The notes: generated from the sequence alone by a model not told the origin. A stretch of 64,000 bases of DNA from Lithodes maja (GCA_037953745.1 JBAKBP010001573.1:143840-207839); one strand, 5' to 3'; shown: positions 23,066 to 34,905, counted from the first letter of the stretch. Made by a program: numbers and translations.

Positions 23066-24600
23066 TTGTTCTCCTTCTCGCCTGGCCGACCGGGTCGCTC
23101 CCCTCCTCTCGGGTGCTCCCTCGGGTTGTTTTCGCCCTTGCGCCCCTCGGTAGCCGCGAGGGACGTTGGGGGCGGCGGGTTGCGCGGAGGGGTCTCACCT
23201 GGAGGTGGACGTCCAGACCCCCACTCCGCTCTTGTCACCGACGCCGGCCCATCTCTTCAGAGGTGGCCCACGTGTTCACTTCCATGCCCGAGCTGGGTAG
23301 CGTCGAGGGAGTTGACCGCCGGTCACCCGGTTTTCCTCTCCCGTGTCTTTCTGGTACCGTCGACGAACTGCGACTCGATGCGACCGGTGGTGGATCTGTC
23401 GGCCCTCAACAGGCACATCGTGCACACACGGTTTCGGATGCTGCCGGTACCCCTGGTACGCCTGGCCCTGTGCCCTCTGTCGTCTGTCGTGGGTAGTGTC
23501 GCTGGCCCTCCAGGATGCGTTTTGGCTCGTTCCTCTCCATCCTCGCTTCCAGCGATTCTTGGCCGTTCGGACTTCCGATCGTGTGTTCCTGTTCGACGGC
23601 CTTCCCTTCGGTCTCCACATCGCGCCGCAGATCTTCTCCGCACTGGTGGGGCAGGCTCTGGGTCCTCTCCTCAGGAGCGGGCTCCAGATCCTGTTTTCCT
23701 TGGCCGATTGGTTGGTAGTTTCCGACGCCCTAGGACTGTGCATTGGCGACGCCCTCACAGTCATTCGCAACATCGCACGGTTAGGGTTCCCCTTCGATGT
23801 TCCCAAGTCACGCTTGACCCCGTCGCGTGTCGTGCCATGGGTCGGTCTCGCACGGGTTTTGTCCGGCGCTACGGTGACCCGGGGTCTGCCGGCCGCGGTG
23901 CACCTTCGGTGGACGGTCTTCGCCGTGTTGCACTCGGTCTCCCTCCCGGGGTGGCTCTGGGACTCGTTCGTGGGTTCGCTGCATTGGGCCGCCCTGCCCC
24001 TTCCCTTAGGGAGCCTCTGGCTACGCCGCCTCCTCCTCATGGGCACCGCGGTGTTTCCGTAGCCCCTATGAATCGGCTCCTGCCGCTCCCGCGTACCGTT
24101 CGCAGATGCTTCGGTCGCTGGGTTGCTCGGGGCTCGCTCTCTGCGGCTGTGCCCTGGACCGCCCCCCCGCCGACGGTCTGGGTAGCCACAGATACGTCGA
24201 GCGAGGTTGGGTGAGGTTCCCGATCGAACCTGGGACGTCCACTTCCCGGCAGATGGGTGGGTCTCCCTCCTCTTACCCGTCTATGCCCTCGGACTGTTGG
24301 TTCCTTTGTTCTTCCTGCGGGACCACGCGCTGGCCCTTCGGGGTAAGTCGGTGGCCTTCGGGTTGGACACTCAGACAAGCTGTCCCCTGTTTCCTTATGC
24401 GGGGGTCCTCCAGGTCGTTGACTCTATTGGGGGTCTCGGTGGAGTTGTTCTTCCTCGCGGACCGACACCCCTTCTCCTTGCATGCCTCCTCCCTGCCCGG
24501 GCCTGCCACCCTGTGGGCGGCCGCCCTGTCGAGAGGGCAGGGCGTTCTTGTAGAATGGGCGATGAAACGGACTGTGTTCGCCGACCTCGCGGCTTCCTGA
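23066..24600 (+). pseudogene. DIRS-2 reverse transcriptase and RNase H
   Basis: Recognisable blocks in order: MRPVVDLSALN at about 23380; then, after a 4-bp duplication near 23487 that shifts the frame, VSLALQDAFWLVPLHP, DGLPFGLHIAPQIFSALV, LFSLADWLVV, and in RNase H VATDTSSEVGW and LWAAALSRG..VEWAMKRTVF. In active DIRS enzymes these read LDLQDAY, YLDDW and ADALSR. Here the motif A aspartate, the first aspartate of YxDD and the RNase H terminal aspartate are all alanine. The fold-defining residues around them are kept. It should be catalytically dead as an RT. Confidence 0.75.
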
Positions 24601-24601
24601 G

Positions 24602-26560
24602 GTGTTCCGGAGGTCGCCTTGTTCGCATCGGGGGTGCCGCGCCAGTTGCCTCTGGACCTCTCCCTCCGGCCTCGCGCTCCGGGGGGGGTCCGGACGCTTT
24701 CATGGTAGCCTGGTACAGGTGGCGGTCGATATACGTCTTTCCGCCACCAGACGCGCTGTTGATGTGCCCAGTCCTCGCGAAGCTGCGGGCTGTACCACGG
24801 CTGCGTCTGGCTCCTCGCGCCTCTGTGGCCGGCACAGACTTGGTCCGCCCGGTTGCCGCGGTGGTGCCCGAGTCCGGTCCCTCTACCTGTCTCCGGCTTC
24901 CACTTGGGCTAGGTTGGGGACCTGCGGACCTCGTTGGCCTTCGCATCGTGCTTGTTCATGAGGCACGGTGGCTCCCGGTCCTCGGCCGGGCCCTGACTGA
25001 CTTCCTGCAGCGTTCCTGGCCGTCTTCTCCTTGGGGGACTTACGGGTCCCGCTGGAGGTCTTTTACTAGGTGGCTACAGGCCACTCGCCTGCCAGTTTTT
25101 TTTTTTTTTTGTTTTTTTTTTCTATATTCCAACTTACTTCCTCTCGGGCATAGGCTGAGAGCCTTAACATTCACCGCTTTACAATGAACAGTGAAGCCCG
25201 TGAGGTCTTGTTCCAGTCTAGGGAGTGAGACATGTGAAGCACGTAGAGTACAACGAGCACCTGCCATCTTGCCTTCACATGAGGCACGGTGCTCACTCAT
25301 GGCCCGAAACGACCCCATCTCTGAAGCCATCTCGTTCCCGTGCTTCACTGTCTCACCCTCTACACTCGGACTCTCACACTTACACACACACAACGCCACC
25401 TGTTGAGCAGATAACTCGCCAGGCATTGCACCCCTATAGCATATTTTGAATATGGGAATATTCATACAGTGCTATTTAATCAGGGAACAATGAGGGTATT
25501 TTATTGACGTTTCGGTGGGCTTTGTGGTAATGCACTGATACTAGGTACAGCACAAATTCCATCCCAATAATATCTTCCCATTGATACATCGGGATTTGAA
25601 CCCGGGACCTTTGGATTACCAGGCCAGTGGCAAGACCACTCCACCACACCTCCCCTACGTTGGCTCTCCTTCCCTCGTCCTACGCTCCTTGTTTCACCTC
25701 TTCCGTAGACGTCGCTTTCCAGTCGACGCTATACGTACCCACTTGTCTGCCGTCCGGGGGGTCTTTGGGTCCGTCGCTGGGCTGGTCGTTCCCCCACAGG
25801 AGCTGAATTCCTTCCTGACGGCTGCCTTCCGGGATCGACCGCCTCCGCGCCAGGTCCCTCCGCAGTGGGATCTGGGGCGGGCTCTGGTCCTTCTGGCTTC
25901 ACCCTCGTATACAAGGGCCGCTACGCCGGTTCCGTTGCTCGGGCGTCCACTCTTCCTTGTCGCTCTGGCCACTGGGGATCGGGTGTCTGCACTAGCGGCA
26001 TTGTCACGGCCCCGGGACTGCGTGCGATTCTCCCCGTCCTTGCATGGTGTCTCGTTCGCCTCCTCCCCTCCTTTTGTTACCACGCATGGGAGGGAGGCCC
26101 CCGTTTTCCAGCCTTTCGCCGTCCAGGCTTTACGGCGTGGGCATCCTCGCCATGTGTTGTGCCCGGTGTCAGCCTTGCACTCCTCTGTTGCGTCTGTGGC
26201 GCCGCCTTCGGGTACTGCTGTGTGGGTGTCTCCTCGGACAGGTAGGAGGCTCTCGCAGGTGCAGATGGGCCGCCACGTTTGTCGGACCGTTCGTGCCCGT
26301 CACCCTGTTTGTAGGGGTTCTGCTCCCGATGTTAGCTCCTTTGCTGCCTCCTTCCGGTTCCTGCCACGTCGATCCTTACCTGCCATCGCCTCAGCGGTTT
26401 TGTGGTCTTCTATCAATTCCTTCATCTCCTCCTACCTCTCCGTGTCCAGTGTTCGACCCCCTCGGCCGGTGATTGCTCTCGGGGGTCGTGTTTCCTGGTG
26501 CTCTGGCGAAGATCCCTGGTCTTCCCCCCTGGTCCCTCGTTCTTTTCCTTTGTTTTATTT
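24602..26560 (+). pseudogene. DIRS-2 tyrosine recombinase, split by a SINE
   Basis: N-terminal DNA-binding part at 24602-25095 (LTDFLQRSWPSSPW, then a WRSFTRWL core), then an insertion of about 560 bp, then the catalytic part from 25660. ALATGDRVSALAALSR keeps the first catalytic arginine, and FISSYLS keeps the tyrosine. The HxxR motif has become PDVSS (CAC to CCC, AGA to AGC compared with DIRS-3), so His and the second Arg are lost. The C-terminus runs into a G19 tract at 26567-26585. Confidence 0.75.
25096..25658 (-). mobile_element. tRNA-derived SINE in DIRS-2 recombinase
   Basis: Minus orientation. The tRNA-like head is at 25570-25658 with A box TGGTGGAGTGG and a perfect B box GGTTCAAATCC; the tail is the T-run at 25096-25110. 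DIRS-3 (about 28640-28665) is uninterrupted here (GCCAGTTGGCTCTCC), proving the insertion. A second copy of the same family is at 55650-56766. Confidence 0.8.
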
Positions 26561-26566
26561 GACAAA

Positions 26567-26585
26567 GGGGGGGGGGGGGGGGGGG
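26567..26585 (+). repeat. G19 homopolymer near the DIRS-2 recombinase end
   Basis: At the same site DIRS-3 has a shorter C run (27734-27743 on the + strand). It lies after the recombinase stop region and is length-variable. Confidence 0.9.
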
Positions 26586-26857
26586 TGTACGGGTTTGCAA
26601 CACTGGATTGCAAGTTTGGGATTATGTATTGTTCCAGTACATAAGTATTTTTGCCACATTGAAAATTGTGTTTTGTTCTTGTGTTCAGTGTTTTTGTTGG
26701 TTTTTGAAGAAAAGGGATTTTGGGTACAGTACCTTTTTTGGTTTCAGACAAGTCTATGTTTTTGCATTTGCTATGAATGACGGACATGTGTTAAAACTGT
26801 TCTTTTTAGCTACTCCTCAGTTTTTCACTCTTTTATTAAACTCTCTTGTTTAAATTG

Positions 26858-27210
26858 GGAGGTTTGACGTACCTCCCAACCTACCAAATAGGAAAACCTA
26901 CTATTTGGTAGTAGTCTTGGAAAATCCAACGTCAAGGCTATTAGCCTAATTGCAATGACGACTTGTCTATTTTGACTGCTATGTCGTCATTCCAACCGCG
27001 GTTAAAAAGAAAACGTCTAGAGTCTACTCCTTATCTTGCTCTAGGAGACGTTGTACATTAACCAAAACTACCACCGAAGGTGAAAAAAGCATAGAAGAGA
27101 AGAAAAAGGGGTTTACCTTAGTTACCGCTTAAGGCCCATCCCGTGTTCCGTCATGTGCAGATCCCTGTCGAACGTGCGCATGAGCGACCCTCTCTTTGTC
27201 ATCACATCTC
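26858..27210 (-). repeat. DIRS-3 right inverted terminal repeat
   Basis: Matches 42875-43172 in inverted orientation and 18214-18438/19071-19138 in direct orientation. The outer 80 bp (26858-26935) also pairs perfectly with 27267-27345. It contains GGGAGGT..ACCTCCC and ACCAAATAG..CTATTTGGT hairpins, and it shows the uninterrupted TTAA target used in DIRS-2. Confidence 0.85.
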
Positions 27211-27266
27211 ACGTCAGCAGAAGAACGCGGATGGGCAGGGGTCCGGCGTGAGGGAGGGTATTATGT

Positions 27267-27380
27267 ACGTTGGATTTTCCAAGACTACTACCAAATAGTA
27301 GGTTTTCCTATTTGGTAGGTTGGGAGGTACGTCAAACCTCCCAATTTGTTAGTAGTCTTGGCAAATCCAACGTCAAGGCT
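27267..27380 (-). repeat. DIRS-3 internal complementary region
   Basis: Joins the complement of the outer right end to the complement of the outer left end, with the terminus-to-terminus junction at about 27342-27350 (CCTCCCAATTTGTTAG). Same arrangement as 10478-10590 in DIRS-1. Confidence 0.85.
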
Positions 27381-27544
27381 GCATAACAAATAGGAGGAGG
27401 ACATCCAAGCCCAACCTACCAAAAAAAACAATGCATAAAACAAAATTACGAATGACAAAGACACAATTTAAACAAGAGAGTTTAATAAAAGAGTGAAAAA
27501 CTGAGGAGTAGCTAAAAAGAACAGTTTTAACACATGCCCGTCAT

Positions 27545-29147
27545 TCATAGTAATGCAAAAACATAGACTTGTCTGAAACCAAAAAGGTACTGTACCCAAA
27601 ATCCCTTTTCTTCAAAAACCAACAAAAACACTGAACACAAGAACAAAACACAATTTTCAATGTGACAAAAACACTTATGTACTGGAACAATACATAATCC
27701 CAAACTTGCAATCCAGTGTTGCAAACCCGTACACCCCCCCCCCCACTTTGTCATATAAAACAAAGGAAAAGAACGAGGGACAAGGGGGGAAGACCAGGGA
27801 TCTTCGCCAGAGCACCAGGAAACACGACCCCCGAGAGCAATCACCGGCCGAGGGGGTCGAACACTGGACACGGAGAGGTAGGAGGAGATGAAGGAATTGA
27901 TAAAAGACCACAAAACCGCCGAGGCGATGGCAGGGAAGGAACGACGTGGCAGGAACCGGAAGGAGGCAGCAAAGGATCTGACATCGTGCGCAGAACCCCT
28001 ACAAACAGGGTGACGGGCACGAACGGTCCGACAAACGTGGCGGCCCATCTGCACCTGCGAGAGCCTCCCACCTGTCCGAGGAGACACCCACACAGCAGTA
28101 CCCGAAGGCGGCGCCACAGACGCAACAGAGGAGTGCAAGGCTGACACCGGGCACAACACATGGCGAGGATGCCCACGCCATAAAGCCTGGACGGCGAAAG
28201 GCTGGAAAACGGGGGCCTCCCTCCCATGCGTGGTAACAAAAGGAGGGGAGGAGGCGAACGAGACGCCATGCAAGGACGGGGAGAATCGCACGCAGTCCCG
28301 GGGCCGTGACAAGGCCGCTAGTGCAGACACCCAATCCCCAGTGGCCAGAGCGACAAGGAAGAGTGGACGCCCGAACAACGGAACCGGCGTAGCGGCCCTT
28401 GTATACGTGGGTGAAGCCAGAAGGACCAGAGCCCGCCCCAGATCCCACTGCGGAGGGACCTGGCGCGGAGGCGGTCGATCCCGGTAGGCAGCCGTCAGGA
28501 AGGAACCCAGCTCCTGTGGCGGAACGACCAACCCAGCGACGGACCCAAAGACCCCCCCGGACAGCAGACAAGTGGGTACGTATAGCGTCGACTGGAAAGC
28601 GACATATACGGAAGAGGTGAAACAAGGAGCGTAGGACGAGGGAAGGAGAGCCAACTGGCAGGCGAGTGGCCTGTAGCCACCTAGTAAAAGACCTCCAGCG
28701 GGACCCGGAAGGCCCCCAAGGAGAAGACGGCCAGGAACGCTGCAGGAAGTCAGTCAGGGCCCGCCGGGGACCGGGAGCCACCGTGCCTCCATGAACAAGC
28801 ACGATGCGAAGGCCAAAGAGGTCCGCAGGTCCCCAACCTAGCCCAAGTGGAAGCCAGAGACAGGTAGAGGGACCGGACTCGGGCACCACCGCGGCAACCG
28901 GGCGGACCAAGTCCGTGCCGGCCACAGAGGCGCGAGGAGCCAGACGCAGCCGTGGTACAGCCGCAGCTTCGCGAGGACTGGGCACATCAACAGCGCGTAT
29001 GGTGGCGGAAAGATGTATATCGACCGCCACCTGTACCAGGCTACCATGAAAGCGTCCGGACCCCCCCCGGAGCGCGAGGCCGGAGGGAGAGGTCCAGAGG
29101 CAACTGGCGCGGCACCCCCGATGCGAACAAGGCGACCTCCGGAACAC
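27545..29147 (-). pseudogene. DIRS-3 tyrosine recombinase
   Basis: Uninterrupted by the SINE. The catalytic half lies in 27545-28654 and the N-terminal half in 28640-29147. HDVRSFAAS preserves His and the second Arg, and FISSYLS preserves the tyrosine nucleophile. The first catalytic arginine in ATGDxVSAL is tryptophan (CGG to TGG at about 28335, a CpG-type change), so the enzyme should be inactive. DIRS-2 has the opposite pattern. Confidence 0.75.
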
Positions 29148-29148
29148 C

Positions 29149-30565
29149 TCAGGAAGCCGCGAGGTCGGCGAACACAGTCCGTTTCATCGCCCATTCTACA
29201 AGAACGCCCTGCCCTCTCGACAGGGCGGCCGCCCAAAGGGTGGCAGGCCCGGGCAGGGAGGAGGCATGCAAGGAGAAGGGGTGTCGGTCCGCGAGGAAGA
29301 ACAACTCCACCGAGACCCCCAATAGAGTCAACGACCTGGAGGACCCCCGCATAAGGAAACAGGGGACAGCTTGTCTGAGTGTCCAACCCGAAGGCCACCG
29401 ACTTACCCCGAAGGGCCAGCACGTGGTCCCGCAGGAAGAACAAAGGAACCAACAGTCCGAGGGCATAGACGGGTAAGAGGAGGGAGACCCACCCATCTGC
29501 CGGGAAGTGGACGTCCCAGGTTCGATTGGGAACCACACCCAACTTCGCTCGACGTATCTGTGGCTACCCAGACCGTCGGCGGGGGGGGGGGCGGTCCAGG
29601 GCACAGCCGCAGAGAGCGAGCCCCGAGCAACCCAGCGACCGAAGCGTCGGCGAACGGTACGCGGGAGCGGCAGGAGCCGATCCATAGGGGCAACGGAAAC
29701 ACCGCGGTGCCCATGAGGAGGAGGCGGCGTAGCCAGAGGCTCCCTAAGGGAAAGGGCAGAGCACCGTAGCGCCGGACAAAACCCATGCGAGACCGACCCA
29801 TGGCACGACACACGACGGGGTCAAGCATGACTTGGGAACATCGAAGGGGAACCCTAACCGTGCGATGTTGCGAACGACTATGAGGGCGTCGCCAATGCAC
29901 AGTCCTAGGGCGTCGGAAACTACCAACCAATCGGCCAAGGAAAACAGGATCTGGAGCCCGCTCCTGAGGAGAGGACCCAGAGCCTGCCCCACCAGTGCGG
30001 AGAAGATCTGCGGCGCGATGTGGAGACCGAAGGGAAGGCCGTCGAACAGGAACACACGATCGGAAGTCCGAACGGCCAAGAATCGCTGGAAGCGAGGATG
30101 GAGAAGAACGAGCCAAGACGCATCCTGGAGGGCCAGCGACACTACCCACGACAGAGGGCACAGAGCCAGGCGTACCAGGGGTACCGGCAGCATCCGAAAC
30201 CGTGTGTGCACGAAGTGCCCGTTGAGGGCCGACAGATCCACCAGCGGTCGCATCGCGTCGCAGTTCGTCGACGGTACCAGAAAGACACGGGAGAGGAAAA
30301 CCGGGTGACCGGCGGTCAACTCCCTTGACGCTACCCAGCTCGGGCATGGAAGTGAACACGTGGGCCACCTCTGAAGAGATGGGCCGGCGTCGGTGACAAG
30401 AGCGGAGTGGGGGTCTGGACGTCCACCTCCAGGTGAGACCCCTCCGCGCAACCCGCCGCCCCCAACGTCCCTTGCGGCTACCGAGGGGCGCAAGGGCGAA
30501 AACAACCCGAGGGAGCACCCGAGAGGAGGGGAGCGACCCGGTCGGCCAGGCGAGAAGGAGAACAA
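29149..30565 (-). pseudogene. DIRS-3 reverse transcriptase and RNase H
   Basis: The RT frame 30565-29744 is continuous through MRPLVDLSALN, FRMLPVPLVRLAL, WVVSLALQDASWLV, DGLPFGLHIAPQIFSAL and LFSLADWLVV, so the frameshift seen in DIRS-2 is private to that copy. The alanine substitutions at the two RT aspartates are the same as in DIRS-2. RNase H follows after a local deletion and again ends in LWAAALSRG. A C/G homopolymer interrupts the frame near 29581-29592. Confidence 0.75.
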
Positions 30566-30583
30566 GGAGGCCGACCCAGAGAA

Positions 30584-33060
30584 CTACACATTGTGTTGAC
30601 GTGGAGGTACCCCCGGTACGGGTCGTGCGGGCATGAGCGCCACGTTGACCTCTACCCCCGCCCCCCCCATCCTCGTCGAAAAGGGCGGGCCCCCCCAGCC
30701 CCAGGCCGGCGCGGGGCTGACCCCTTCGAAGGGCGGCCGGAAGTGGAAGGCCGGCCAGCCCCGACACGGAGGGGATGAAAGGGGCAAGAACAGAAGTGCG
30801 AGGCGGAGCCAACGCACTGGCCTGCAACGTCCCAGTCCTGCGCCCGTGCAAGGCGCCAGCACTTGCAGCAGCACCCCGAAGAGGACCGGCAGAAGGACGG
30901 GACTGAGAAGACCCCGCGCGCGGCACAGCGCGTCGGTGCGTGACGTAAGCAGGGTCCGCAATGACACAGCGCGGCGTCGCGTGTCGGAAGCAGGGGCCGC
31001 CGACAGAGAAGCGTAGCATTCCCAAGCATCCTGCTTAAAAAAACCCGACGTATATAGCGCAGAGTACAACAAACCCTGACGAATAACCAAGGGGGCCGGC
31101 CGGCAGAACGAAGACCGTACCGTCGGGCGTTGCCGAGTTGCCGCGCACAAAACCGCCTTCAGCTCGGGAACCAAAGACACCGCGAGCCGAAGGTGGATCC
31201 GCTGAACGCGGTCCAAACCCTCGCGAAGATCGCCTGGCGCAGACGCCTCGAAAAGCCGCAGGTGATGAACAGACGTCTGGAGGGAACCTAAAGACAAGAC
31301 AATAAGTCCGTCACCCGCTGTCGCAAGGGAAAAACCTTGGCGACAGAGGGCTGATCCGGGTGAGAGAAGAACGGGGTAGCAATAGAACAAAGTTCAAGAA
31401 CGGGCGCGCTCATCCAGGACCAGAACGCGCCGTCCAACCCGCCGACAGACACAAGAGGAGGCAAAATCAGTGATGACTCCGGGGGAGGGACGGAAGGAGA
31501 GCCGTCGACGGATCGGTGTGTGAAGTCGAAGGCCTCAGCAAACCAGGCCTCCAATGGGAGAGGGTGACCGAGCATGATGGCTAAGCCAGGCGTACCGGCG
31601 TCGCACAAACCTGTCCCATAGGAGGACAGACCCGTCAACACAGCCAGGGACTGAACAGCCGGAAGGATGTCAGGGCGGCTGAAGTCTGACCAGAGCGTAG
31701 GCCTGCAGAAGGGAGGGGGACCGTAGCAGGGGTAGGTAGGGTGAGGCGCTGAGGGTGAGTCACCGCCAAGAAGGGCGAGAAGAGGGAGTCTCCCATCGAC
31801 TCCAAGCGCCCGTCGAAGCGTGACACAACCCAGCCCTGCATATCCGACAATCGATCCGAGAGAGGCGACCCCCCCCCCCAGATTGGTCGGCCCGCAGGGG
31901 CGAGCGTGAGCGGGAGCGAGACCCACGACACGAACCAGCAGCGTCGCGGCCCAAGGAAGGCGAGCGACGACGGTTGTGTCGCCGTTGAGGGACTCGTCCC
32001 CGATCACGAACGGCCGAGGGGGAAACAGCACCATTCCCCTCTTCCAGCGACACGTCAGCTCCTGAGAAAGGGGACCCCGAAACCTCGCGAAACCCCACCG
32101 AGGCAAGAGGAGGGGTACCCCCCTGGCGAGACGGTAAGTGAAGGTCAGGAAGAGAAGAATGAGGAGGAGCAGGACGACGGGAGTGGGAAGGCTGGCCGGG
32201 TGAAAGGAGGCCAGAAGGAGCCGCGGGGGGAAACAGAGCAAGGATCCCCGGGGCTGAGATAACAGGGCGGCCCGACACCGAGGCGGAGGAGGGAGGGACC
32301 ACCACCGTAGGACGAGACCGTGAAGGAAGAATAGGCACTGAAGCAGGTGAAGTAGGAGAAGCAACGACATCCAGGCGGACCCTCCTGGACAGTGTAGGAG
32401 GAGGGAGCAGAGGGCCAGCTACAGCATGAACAACCGCGCGCGGAGAGGACAACGTAAGAGGAAGTCGTCTGGGCTGGGGAAGCGGGCGGAAGGGAGTAGA
32501 GCCCCTAGCCGTAGAGGCCAGGGGAGGGCGCACAGGGGCAGAGCCGCTAACCCCGGCCTCAGGGCGAGAACCATGACGAGGGCGATGGGCGTCGTCAAGG
32601 CGATCAGGAGGACGACGAGGCGAGCGAGAGCGTGGACGGAGCCGGGGAACCCCCCGACGATGGGACGACCGGCTGCGGGACCCAGGGGAGAGGGCCCGAG
32701 CAGGGAGAGGGCCAGGTGAACGGCCTTCAGTCGGGTCAGGGATACCCAGGGCGACGCGGATCCGGTCGGCAACAAAGGCCGGGGAACGGTGGCCCACAGT
32801 CCTAATGTGGCGGGAGACCATCGTCCACACCGACGGAAGGGAAGCAGAGGCCACAGCCGCCGCCGAGGAACCAGGGCCATGGAGCAGCACAACCACCAGG
32901 GCCAGACACGTGCCACACAGAGCAGGGAGGTAGGCCGTAGAGGACACACAGAGCGAGTGGCGCAAGCAGGACTTGTGGCTCTCCAAGCACGGGGAGCGAC
33001 AACCAAGGCGAAAGCAAGGCAGCCTACCTGCACTAGAAGAACACACACCATAATCAGCAC
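30584..33060 (-). pseudogene. DIRS-3 gag-like region (main part)
   Basis: Counterpart of 20541-23047. Frames 31760-33076, 31288-32370 and 30584-31390 cover it. The C tract at 31870-31879 replaces the G15 of DIRS-2 and again coincides with a frame change. The first about 23 codons lie beyond the LTR element at 41460-41529. Confidence 0.5.
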
Positions 33061-34905
33061 TGTTACGACCGGGCACTCGGGTACACTAGGGCTCTTACAC
33101 AGGACTCGAGTATGGCTCGCTGCCACAACGGAAACACACGATCCCAACCCCAGAGTACTGCCAGCCGAACAAAAAACGCCACTACCCTCCAGAGTTCTAT
33201 CTGCTATAACGGGGTATACAAGAACTCGGTACTAGCGTTTCACACAACAGACTAATAACAAGACGGGAGTTATCTAGTCTGGTCAACAATCAAACAAAGA
33301 AGAAAGTACTACAACACTAAAGAATAGTGTTGGCCGAAGCCGAAGTAATCCACCCTTGAACTAAGAACTTAAGAAGTCCTCCACCCTCTACTTCGGATCG
33401 GCACTATTACGTTACGTTAAACAATAGTCCTCGAGCATCAAGCAAGGAATCTTCTGATAAGTTAGATGCTTCTCGAATACTCATAAGAAGTAAGTATCGG
33501 ATTTTGAACAGCAATTTAATGAATAACTCACTGGTAATTAAAGGCTTTAAATTGACATAAGAAGAATTATAAGAATAAGCAATAGTATATGGCAAACATT
33601 AAGAAGAAGTACTCCGACAATGCACTGGCAATAGCCTACTAAGATTGTGCTCGTGGGCCACTAATCTCTGAAGTAGCTAAGCGTGCCACACATGAAATCA
33701 ATAGTGCATAAACAATAATATACATAAGGAGAAGCTTCAATACTATGCTGTATCTGCTGGTCGAGCAAAGTCTAGCTGGGATATCTAAGGTTAGGAAACA
33801 ATGGCTGAGCAAGCGGCTCGTAGCCTAGCGAGGTCCTTAAGACTGTGCGGCCAAATTACGTTAATTGACGGGATGCTCTCTTGAGAGATCCAGATCACTA
33901 GTATCTGGTTCTCTCCTGGCGATCCTCTCAAAGTCAAGCAAATGAGATAGCACAGTGTTGGGTGGCAGAGGCAAAAGCCCTCACTCGCAACACAGTGCTA
34001 AACTCCCACGGTACACAGTCAGAAAGACCACCTAGGTGTTCCACGTCTCCGTTGCAATTGTACTGGTTCAACCGCAACCTAGTACTCATAGGAAATCACA
34101 ACTCAGAAACCCTATCCCAGTCTAGCATTGCCTAAACCAGCAGAAAACAGGAACATGAATAATCGCACACAGGGAAATGCATATACGAGTGCAACAAACA
34201 TCAATCAATCCTATTCTAGTTAACCCTTCCAAAAATAGGCTATCTAACAGGCACTTATCTCGTGAGAACTCAAGCGATAATACTTTGGCTGACTAAATCT
34301 GCACCAAAGGGGTCATTGGTTAAAAAGGGACGAGAAGAGAAGAAGATAGGCTGTTCAGAGAGTAGAGAAAGTTCACATCAGTCGGAAGAATATGGATAGT
34401 TGCAAGGGATATGAGAAGTCGCTCTGCCTGATGAGTTCTAAAGAATTGTGGCGAGGACCTCTCCTTTTTATACTCGGCCCTCTAGCGGCATATCGCAAAC
34501 TACTTAAGGACCGCCCACTGGCAATCATGACGTCATATTCTCTCAATCTGGGATCGACAAAGGATTTCCCACGCGCTGAGAAGGAGGAGGGAGGAGGGAG
34601 GAAGGAATTAGGCCTACCTGCAGCGTGGCGCACTCACTGTTCCCCCCGTTACGCACTCTCTCTCCTCTCATCATTACCAATAAGTCCCACACACAACACT
34701 TATAACTAATGATTTAAAATAGAACTCGTTGACTTAGAAGAAAACAAAATACATAATTATAATACTTATAGTACAACGGTTCACATAAACTGAGTTAGGA
34801 AACTCTACACAGACTACAGCCAAAGTTCCTGCCCTGACGATCCTAGCGAGAGTGGGGCCTGACTGAGCGTTCTGTACAGCATGCTCATACTCGGCATGCG
34901 TCACA
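33061..34905 (-). repeat. 3' LTR of the Gypsy-type element
   Basis: Minus-strand 3' LTR, 1,845 bp, same length as the 5' LTR. TATAAAAAG is the complement of 34464-34472 and ATGACGTCAT lies at 34527-34536. Short open frames inside are not coding. Confidence 0.9.

Larger units (their letters stand above)
18214..26857 (+). mobile_element. DIRS-2: DIRS-type retrotransposon, lacking its right end
   Basis: Left terminus ATTTGTTAGTAGTCTTGG and a left ITR at 18214-18438 plus 19071-19138, then a leader, gag-like frames (20484-23047), RT/RNase H (23066-24600) and recombinase (24602-26560). Compared with DIRS-3, its sequence stops in TTTAAATTG at 26857, where it meets the outer terminus of DIRS-3. The internal complementary region and the right ITR are therefore missing. 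Insertions: a TTAA MITE in the ITR and a SINE in the recombinase. DIRS-2 and DIRS-3 are near-identical outside these insertions and a few indels. Confidence 0.85.

Noticed and set aside
22615..24946. Arg/Pro-rich minus-strand frames in DIRS-2 and their counterparts in DIRS-3
   Set aside because: They are antisense to RT and gag-like regions; recognisable RT and RNase H motifs lie only on the other strand.
25570..25658. Possible tRNA genes (also at 16003 and 55650)
   Set aside because: A and B boxes are present, but the heads continue into long non-tRNA bodies with tails and are demonstrably inserted; they are SINEs.
33407..34633. Small frames repeated at 33407-34709 and 39960-41262
   Set aside because: These lie inside the two LTR copies and are non-coding; they repeat only because the LTRs are identical.
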